From KBS-96 sp964247975 (GTDB lineage Bacteria; Acidobacteriota; Terriglobia; Bryobacterales; Bryobacteraceae), in assembly GCA_964247975.1 (NCBI GenBank), contig CAXTWH010000001.1, forward strand, positions 124,001 through 188,000: a DNA stretch of 64,000 bases, given 5' to 3'. The notes beneath the pieces were generated by a model. That model saw nothing but the letters and a program-made list of their open reading frames with translations. It did no database searches and was not told the origin of the DNA. Position numbers and translations under genes: made by a program. Shown one piece after another: positions 58,688-64,000 of the stretch. The first letter of the stretch is position 1. Each line of letters opens with the position of its first letter.

Positions 58688-61600
58688 TTAAAAGCTCAAT
58701 TTCAAACCAAGCTGTATGTTTCTGCCGCCGGACGCGCCCGTGACATAGCCGAAATTGGCATCGCCCAGGTTCACATCAGGATTACTGAACTGCGGAGTGT
58801 TAGTTAAGTTGAAAGATTCTCCCCGCAGTTCCAGATTAAATCTTTCCGTTAACGCGATGCTCTTGAACAATGAGAAATCCAGTTCATACAAGCCGGGGCC
58901 GCCGATGATATTGCGCCCCACGTTGCCGAACTGCAAGGCCGTAGGAGCCGCAAAACTGCCCGTGCTGAACCATTGGTGGCCGACTCCGACACCATGCAGA
59001 ATCTGCAAAGGCGCAACCAGGTTTGGAGACTGCTGGTTTCCGGGTGCCAGTAAACCGGCATTGCTGTAGGTGATGTTCAAAGGAGTTCCCGTTTGCAGCG
59101 TTAAAACTCCGGCAACGCGCCAACCGCCGAGAACTGCCGCTGCCGCGCCGCCATTGCTTAACCAGCGCTTTCCCTTGCCGACCGGCAGATCGTAATTGTA
59201 GCTTTGCACGAAAACGTGAGTATGGTCGTAATCGGTTCGCGCGTAATTCCGGCGAATGTTGATGTAATAAGCAAGTCCGCCGTCATCGCCCATTTGAAAG
59301 CTCATTGCTTTGCCGTAAGTGTAAGCCGTGGTCATTACAAGACCGGTGGCAAAACGGCGGTCGAGTTTCACTTGAAGCGAATTGTAAAGCGAAGAGAATC
59401 CTTGAAAAACAAGGGTCGTAGCGGCAGTCCGTTTAAACGCATTGAACTCAGGTTGGCCTCGCGTTCCTAACCCGGCCACCAGACCCGCATTGATGTTGGG
59501 CTGTACTACGGAGTCCACGCCGTGGTTGCCGACGTAGGCGACATCGAGCGTCAGATGCAGCGGTAGCGCTTGTTGCACAGCGACGTTGTAAGACTCCACG
59601 TAGGGCTGCTTGAAATTCAAATTCACTACATACTGCTGCTGGTTGACCGAGGGATTGGTGATGATTCCGTTTGCCGGAACGACGGCAGGAGCCGGAGCCG
59701 GGAAGCCAGCCTGGAACGTGGCGATCTGGCCATTGGACAATACAGCAGGACCGTAGCTTGCCACTGTAGGCTCAAACGCATTGTTTTGCCGCACCGGGAA
59801 ATTGTAAGCGTAGTTGTTATCGGGGAACGGCGTGTAACTGATGCCGAATCCAGCACGCAGCACTGTGGAAGAAGTCAAGCGGTAAGCAGCACCCAAACGC
59901 GGCGCAAAGTATTTGTAGCGCGTCACCATCCCCAGGTTTTTAGGATTGTTTCCAATTCCGGCAATGACGAGCGTGTTGCTATCAGGATTGTAGTTGGAAA
60001 AACCGCCTGAAAAGGCAGGCGTCGCAGGCGGGTAAAACTCCCATCGCAGGCCGGCATCAATCGTCAGCTTCGAGGTAGCTGTCCACTTGTCCTGCACAAA
60101 GCCGAACAACTGCCAGGCGCGATAAGCCGGAAAATACGTAAACAGATCGCGCCCTGCTTCGCTTGGAACATCCAAAAGAAAACTGGCAAAATCATTCGTG
60201 AAACTGGTTTTAGCATTCGGAATCGAAGTTTGGCCTTCGCGGAACCGGTAAATGCCGCGCGGGCTGAAAGTCTGCCCTTGCAGCAGATCGTCCCGCACGC
60301 GCCGCAGATCGCCGCCCCATTTAATGGTGTGGTTCCCAATGATCTTGGTCCAGGTGTTTACCAGATCAATATTGGCTTCGGCACGCACCCAGGGAACGCT
60401 CGCACTGTAGCCAATTAAAGGTGATGAAAATCCATTGACATCTACTCCCACAATGCCGCTGGTTAACGGCGAAACGTTTACCCCAGGAACCCCCAAGGCA
60501 GTGGCGTCTTGCGAGCCGTAATCGGAAGGATACGCCTCATTATGATAATGCGCCGCGCCGAAGCGAAATTCCGTAATCAGGGTCGGCGAGAAAATATGGT
60601 CATAGTTAACGCCGCCGCTATAAGTTCGCTGTATGCCGGTGGCTTCAAACGCGCTCTGCGCCGGGCCGCCCGCATTGCCGAAAACAGGCGATTGAAAGAT
60701 TACCGGCCGTTGGAAACTGAACCGCGCGGTTAGACGGTCATTGTCGGTGAGGTTCGCGTCAACTTTTCCGTCCGTATAATCCTGGTCTTTATGATAAGGA
60801 AGCGTAGCGAAATAATTGTTGGTAAAACCAGGCAGGTTCGGCTGCGGAACCAGCGAAAGAATCTTCGCGGAAATCGGATTAATCAAGCTGGCGGGAATCC
60901 GGTTACCCCCAAACTGCTGTCGCCCGGTGCCATTCGCGTTGCCGGTGAATGGATTGTAGATCGTGGTGCTGGACGAACTGAGATCGCCGTTACGAAATGC
61001 TGTGACGGGAATGTTCAGCAGGTTGGTGTTGGCCTGGTGATCAAATACTTTCAGGTAATCGGCAAAAAAGAAAATCCTGTTTTTTCTGATCGGGCCACCG
61101 ACCGCGCCGCCGAAGTAATTGTAAGACTGATGACCAACGGAAGGGTCAAAGAAATTGCGGGCGTTCAGGTCGCTGTTTTTGAAAAATTCGTACACTTCGC
61201 CGTGCAGATTGTTGGTGCCTGATTTTAAAATCACATTGGTCACGGCTCCGGTGGCGCGGCCCAGTTCGGCTTCAAAGTTACTGGTGGAAACGTCCACTGT
61301 TTGCACAGCCTCAATCGGCGGAATCAAGATCTGTAGCAAACCGGTTCGTTCATTGTCGTCAATGCCTTCGATTTGATAGTTGTTGCCCATGCGCATCTGG
61401 CCGTTCACTTCGGTTTGCAGCGAACTGCCGGCATTGAAAAACTGCGAATGCTGAAAGGTGGCGCGGGTGGTGCCGGGAACCAGATTCAGTAAACCTTGAA
61501 AATTACGGTTCGTGCCGAGCGGCAGCACGGCCGCTTCCTGAGCTTCAATCTTTCGTCCTGTATCGGCGCGGTCTGTTTGCAAAGCAGGCGGCGCAGCCGT

Positions 61601-61951
61601 CACTTCCACTGACTGGCTAATGTCGCCGGGCTGCAGCGACACATCGACGCGCGTACTGGTGTTCACAATCACTGTGATGTTCTCGCGCACGTCGCGCTTG
61701 AACCCAGGCGACTCCACCACCACGGAGTATCGACCGGGAGGAAGATCAGGGAACGTATAATTACCGCTATTATTGGTTTGGCTGGAACGATTGATATTGG
61801 TTTCAACTTCGGTAGCCGTCACTCGCGCATCAATCACCACCGCGCCGCTTGCGTCGGTAACGGTGCCGAGCAGCGTGGCATTCACAGCCTGCGCGCATAA
61901 ACATCCGGTGCCGGCGAACAAGGCAAACACCATCCACAAAAAACGATTCAT
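58688..61951 (-). CDS. TonB-dependent receptor, Oar-like with carboxypeptidase-regulatory-like domain
   Basis: 1087 residues from ATG 61951 (GAGGGG five bases upstream); an in-frame start at 61996 would use residues encoded by the operator. Signal peptide MNRFLWMVFALFAGTGCLCA. CarboxypepD_reg-like beta domain at about 22-105 (LLGTVTDASGAVVIDARVTA, YTFPDLPPGRYSVVVESPGF). Plug region with VNGQMRMGNNYQIEGIDDNE, then a 22-strand-type barrel ending in Phe (GLKLSF). It imports large substrates, probably glycans or peptides, across the outer membrane using TonB. There is no SusD-like partner, as usual for Acidobacteriota. A palindrome in its promoter suggests dedicated control. Confidence 0.93.
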   Translation of the reverse strand: MNRFLWMVFALFAGTGCLCAQAVNATLLGTVTDASGAVVIDARVTATEVETNINRSSQTNNSGNYTFPDLPPGRYSVVVESPGFKRDVRENITVIVNTSTRVDVSLQPGDISQSVEVTAAPPALQTDRADTGRKIEAQEAAVLPLGTNRNFQGLLNLVPGTTRATFQHSQFFNAGSSLQTEVNGQMRMGNNYQIEGIDDNERTGLLQILIPPIEAVQTVDVSTSNFEAELGRATGAVTNVILKSGTNNLHGEVYEFFKNSDLNARNFFDPSVGHQSYNYFGGAVGGPIRKNRIFFFADYLKVFDHQANTNLLNIPVTAFRNGDLSSSSTTIYNPFTGNANGTGRQQFGGNRIPASLINPISAKILSLVPQPNLPGFTNNYFATLPYHKDQDYTDGKVDANLTDNDRLTARFSFQRPVIFQSPVFGNAGGPAQSAFEATGIQRTYSGGVNYDHIFSPTLITEFRFGAAHYHNEAYPSDYGSQDATALGVPGVNVSPLTSGIVGVDVNGFSSPLIGYSASVPWVRAEANIDLVNTWTKIIGNHTIKWGGDLRRVRDDLLQGQTFSPRGIYRFREGQTSIPNAKTSFTNDFASFLLDVPSEAGRDLFTYFPAYRAWQLFGFVQDKWTATSKLTIDAGLRWEFYPPATPAFSGGFSNYNPDSNTLVIAGIGNNPKNLGMVTRYKYFAPRLGAAYRLTSSTVLRAGFGISYTPFPDNNYAYNFPVRQNNAFEPTVASYGPAVLSNGQIATFQAGFPAPAPAVVPANGIITNPSVNQQQYVVNLNFKQPYVESYNVAVQQALPLHLTLDVAYVGNHGVDSVVQPNINAGLVAGLGTRGQPEFNAFKRTAATTLVFQGFSSLYNSLQVKLDRRFATGLVMTTAYTYGKAMSFQMGDDGGLAYYINIRRNYARTDYDHTHVFVQSYNYDLPVGKGKRWLSNGGAAAAVLGGWRVAGVLTLQTGTPLNITYSNAGLLAPGNQQSPNLVAPLQILHGVGVGHQWFSTGSFAAPTALQFGNVGRNIIGGPGLYELDFSLFKSIALTERFNLELRGESFNLTNTPQFSNPDVNLGDANFGYVTGASGGRNIQLGLKLSF

Positions 61952-61969
61952 GGCAACCCCTCTTGGTGA

Positions 61970-61992
61970 TGGAAAACTATCATAGTTTTCCA
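61970..61992. promoter_or_regulatory. 23-bp palindromic operator before the TonB-dependent receptor gene
   Basis: Perfect 10-base arms TGGAAAACTA (61970-61979) and TAGTTTTCCA (61983-61992) separated by TCA. It overlaps the -10 and spacer of the promoter (61976-62003) and lies 18 bases upstream of the start codon. The size and symmetry suggest a dimeric repressor, identity unknown. Confidence 0.75.
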
Positions 61993-62003
61993 ACAAGAGT
62001 CAA
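61976..62003 (-). promoter_or_regulatory. Probable promoter of the TonB-dependent receptor gene
   Basis: On the minus strand: TTGACT (62003-61998), 16 bases, GATAGT (61981-61976). The 23-bp palindrome covers the -10 and most of the spacer. Confidence 0.55.
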
Positions 62004-62022
62004 CCAGAAGCGTTTTAAAAAC

Positions 62023-62056
62023 AAAAAAGCCCGGAATATGCTCGCGGGCTTTTCTT
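62023..62056 (-). terminator. Terminator of the rpsD-rpoA-rplQ operon
   Basis: On the minus strand AAAAGCCCG, an 11-base loop, CGGGCTTTTTT. It starts 17 bases after the rplQ stop. It separates the ribosomal operon from the TonB receptor promoter. Confidence 0.85.
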
Positions 62057-62072
62057 TCAATTATGAGGTTGT

Positions 62073-62528
62073 TCAGGCTTCGTCGCTGCCGGCTTCGCCT
62101 TCGTTATTTTCGCGCAATTGTTTTAACTTTTCTTCGCGGCGCTGAGCGCGTTCCGCCGCCCGCTTCACCAGTTCGCTGCCGACCAGTTCCAGTTTAGCTG
62201 TTTCCGCGCCGTCGCCCTTGCGCCAGCCGAGTTTCACAATGCGCGTGTAACCGCCGGGGCGTTGCGTGAAGCGCGGGCCGATTTTTTCGAATAACTTCTG
62301 CACAGCTTCCGGCTTCAGCAGGTAAGCGGCTGCTTGCCGGCGTGTATGCAGCGTGTCGCGCTTGGCAAGCGTAATCATTTTTTCCACTAGCGGCTTTGCG
62401 GCTTTCGCTTTCGGAACCGTAGTGGTAATGCGCTCTTCTTCGATAACGCTTGTTACTAAACCGCGCAGCAGCGCGCGACGAGCGCTGACGTTACGCTTTA
62501 GCTTTTTACCGCTTTTCAGATGTCTCAT
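62073..62528 (-). CDS. rplQ: 50S ribosomal protein L17
   Basis: 151 residues. Start MRHLKSGKKLKRNVSARRAL, then RGLVTSVIEEERITTTVPKA and GPRFTQRPGGYTRIVKLGWRKGD (seen as RPGGYTRIVKLGWRKGD) are the standard L17 blocks. The C-terminal tail from about 115 (KRAAERAQRREEKLKQLREN...) is a charged extension longer than in E. coli (127 aa). Last gene of the operon, 31 bases after rpoA. Confidence 0.96.
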   Translation of the reverse strand: MRHLKSGKKLKRNVSARRALLRGLVTSVIEEERITTTVPKAKAAKPLVEKMITLAKRDTLHTRRQAAAYLLKPEAVQKLFEKIGPRFTQRPGGYTRIVKLGWRKGDGAETAKLELVGSELVKRAAERAQRREEKLKQLRENNEGEAGSDEA

Positions 62529-62559
62529 GGTTCACTATCCCGCGCCGGTTTGGCGGCAG

Positions 62560-63600
62560 TTACTCCTCCGCTCCGGCATAGGATTCATCATCATAGTCCG
62601 TAGAAGAAGGCAAGCTCGGAGCCGGACCTGCCACTAAACGGCCCTGCGCATCGAACTTCATGCCGAACGAAAGCCCCAATCCACCAAGGATTTCCTTAAT
62701 TTCGTTGAGCGACTTGCGGCCAAAATTTTTGGTGCGCAGCATTTCCGCTTCGCTTCTTTGCACCAGATCGCCAATGGTCTGAATGTTGGCGTTCTTCAGG
62801 CAGTTGTAGGAACGAACGCTCAGTTCTAACTCTTCCACCGAGCGGTTCAGAACCTCGTTCATCTGGTTCATCGCGCGCGTTTCCGGTTCTTCCACCACTT
62901 CCGGAGTTTCTTCAAAGTTGATGAAGATCGTCATGTGATCTTTCAACAGTTTTGCGGCTTGGCCGATGGAATCCTGCGGAGAAATCGCGCCGTTGGTCCA
63001 GACTTCAATCGTTAGCTTATCGAATTCCGTGTTCTGGCCTAAACGCGCGCCTTCCACACCGTAATTCACTTTACGTACCGGAGAATGAACGGAATCGATG
63101 GGAATATAACCGATCGGCAGGTCTTCTTCGTAGTTACGGTCGGCAGACACATAACCACGGCCCTGCTTGATCCGCATTTCGATGTTGAGCTTGCCGCCTT
63201 CGCCAACCGTGGCAATCGGCAGGTTGCGATCCAGCACTTCCACGTCGGCATCGGTTTCAATCTGGTTGGACATCACCTGGCCCGCGCCATCCACGCGCAG
63301 ACGAGCGATGCGAGTTCCTTCGCCCATCATCTTGAACGGCACTTGCTTCAGGTTAAGAATAATATCGGTTGCATCTTCCACCACGCCCGGAATGGGGCTG
63401 AACTCGTGGGAAACACCCTCAATGCGCACAGCCGTAATCGCCGCGCCTTCAATAGAACTGAGCAGCACGCGGCGCAAACCGCTGCCAATGGTGGACCCGA
63501 ATCCACGCTCGAACGGCTGAGCCGTGAACTGGCCGAAACGCTCAGTGAGAGTTTCTGTATTTGCGACTAATCGCTTAGGCTTCTGGAATCCTTTAAACAT
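62560..63600 (-). CDS. rpoA: RNA polymerase alpha subunit
   Basis: 346 residues. The N-terminal assembly domain has QPFERGFGSTIGSGLRRVLL and GAAITAVRIEGVSHEFSPI. The C-terminal domain (about 255-325) has VEELELSVRSYNCLKNANI, IQTIGDLVQRSEAEML and NFGRKSLNEIKEIL, which contact UP elements and activators. Full length, with a short acidic tail (DYDDESYAGAEE). Lies between rpsD and rplQ as usual. Confidence 0.97.
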   Translation of the reverse strand: MFKGFQKPKRLVANTETLTERFGQFTAQPFERGFGSTIGSGLRRVLLSSIEGAAITAVRIEGVSHEFSPIPGVVEDATDIILNLKQVPFKMMGEGTRIARLRVDGAGQVMSNQIETDADVEVLDRNLPIATVGEGGKLNIEMRIKQGRGYVSADRNYEEDLPIGYIPIDSVHSPVRKVNYGVEGARLGQNTEFDKLTIEVWTNGAISPQDSIGQAAKLLKDHMTIFINFEETPEVVEEPETRAMNQMNEVLNRSVEELELSVRSYNCLKNANIQTIGDLVQRSEAEMLRTKNFGRKSLNEIKEILGGLGLSFGMKFDAQGRLVAGPAPSLPSSTDYDDESYAGAEE

Positions 63601-63636
63601 ATTCGTTCCTTCTTCGTCGATTTTCCGAAGTGTGCC

Positions 63637-64000
63637 CTACTTCGAGTACAGCTCGACGATGAGCTGTTCATTGAGTTGAATTTGCACCAGTTCCTCGCGC
63701 TTCGGCTGTTGCAGCACGCGGGCGCGCAGAGCATCACGATCCACTTCCAGCCAGGCCGGGCTAGGAGCATGGGCGGTAGCATCGCGGGCTGACAAAATGG
63801 TAGGATTCGTGCGGCTATTTTCGCGGATTTCTACTACATCGCCAGGCTTAACCGTGTAAGAAGGGATATCTACTTTTTTGCCATTCACTTGGATGTGACC
63901 GTGGCGGATCACCTGGCGAGCCTGCGGACGGCTGGTAGCGAAACCCGTGCGGTAAATCACGCTGTCGAGACGGCGTTCCAGCGCATTCAGCATGTTTTCG
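63637..64000 (-). CDS. rpsD: 30S ribosomal protein S4, C-terminal part
   Basis: The frame is open to the window edge, so the N-terminal third or so is missing (the ATG at 63993 is internal). It encodes ENMLNALERRLDSVIYRTGF, then the S4 RNA-binding domain SRPQARQVIRHGHIQVNGKK and VDIPSYTVKPGDVVEIRE, ending NEQLIVELYSK. S4 starts assembly of the 30S body by binding 16S rRNA. First visible gene of the rpsD-rpoA-rplQ block. Confidence 0.96.
   Translation of the reverse strand, partial: ENMLNALERRLDSVIYRTGFATSRPQARQVIRHGHIQVNGKKVDIPSYTVKPGDVVEIRENSRTNPTILSARDATAHAPSPAWLEVDRDALRARVLQQPKREELVQIQLNEQLIVELYSK

Overview
The window reads as a chromosomal segment of an Acidobacteriota bacterium of roughly 53-55 % G+C by eye, possibly from the Bryobacterales/Solibacter side of the phylum. 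The phylum call rests on a full-length duplicated FtsX permease of the acidobacterial ADOP type paired with a PadR regulator, an Oar-like TonB-dependent receptor with an N-terminal carboxypeptidase-regulatory-like domain, a hopanoid operon, and very large secreted proteins found mainly in this phylum. The lower-rank placement is inference. Ribosomal genes, two CAU-anticodon tRNAs and many housekeeping genes show core chromosome rather than a plasmid or prophage.

Layout. 1-1900: the 3' end of an acyl-CoA desaturase gene, then a two-component pair whose kinase is almost entirely membrane plus catalytic core. 1900-3450: a fumarylacetoacetate-hydrolase family gene and rpmB on the minus strand. 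3444-12087: one long plus-strand isoprenoid/hopanoid operon, ispH-shc-hpnA-hpnG-MDR-MDR-hpnC-hpnD. It carries two zinc-type dehydrogenases and no hpnE. 12084-19015: a minus-strand block with a DUF4380-like gene, thiL, and a DUF2760-Hsp70-Hsp70 trio. 19276-19660: a 50-residue histone-H1-like protein too short for ordinary ORF calling, and tRNA-Met. 19713-22354: an MFS sugar transporter and a Tat-exported enolase-superfamily enzyme.

22514-24300 is the most mobile-looking stretch. A PIN-domain toxin/antitoxin-like pair sits between an intact initiator tRNA gene and a displaced copy of that tRNA's 3' half, the geometry left by integration into a tRNA gene. Beside it lies a decayed M1-aminopeptidase gene. 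24328-31719 (minus) holds a NIPSNAP protein, a winged-helix regulator with a membrane protein, the transglutaminase/alpha-E/ATP-grasp trio, a DinB-like protein and an exported alpha/beta hydrolase. 31795-36781 (plus) holds an alpha-L-rhamnosidase, an L-rhamnose isomerase and an exported zinc-site TPR protein. 36782-37427 contains only a broken gene. An exported NIF3-like protein follows.

38617-48392 (plus) holds a B12-dependent ribonucleotide reductase behind a promoter with tandem NrdR-box-like sites. It is followed by a surface-polysaccharide cluster: heparinase-like, asparagine-synthase-like, GT2, Wzm and Wzt. A nucleotide-sugar 6-dehydrogenase at 56634 probably serves the same pathway. 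Between them, on the minus strand, are two translationally coupled secreted proteins (1344 and 290 aa) and the padR-ADOP pair, which has a readable promoter and operator. 57890-61951 holds a secreted protein and the TonB-dependent receptor, which is preceded by a 23-bp palindrome overlapping its promoter. 62073-64000 is the end of the ribosomal operon, rpsD-rpoA-rplQ.

The candidates most worth following are the hopanoid operon with two MDR enzymes and no local hpnE, the tRNA-fMet mini-island, and three promoter/operator architectures (nrdJ, padR, the TonB receptor). All function calls come from reading the sequence; no database search was run.
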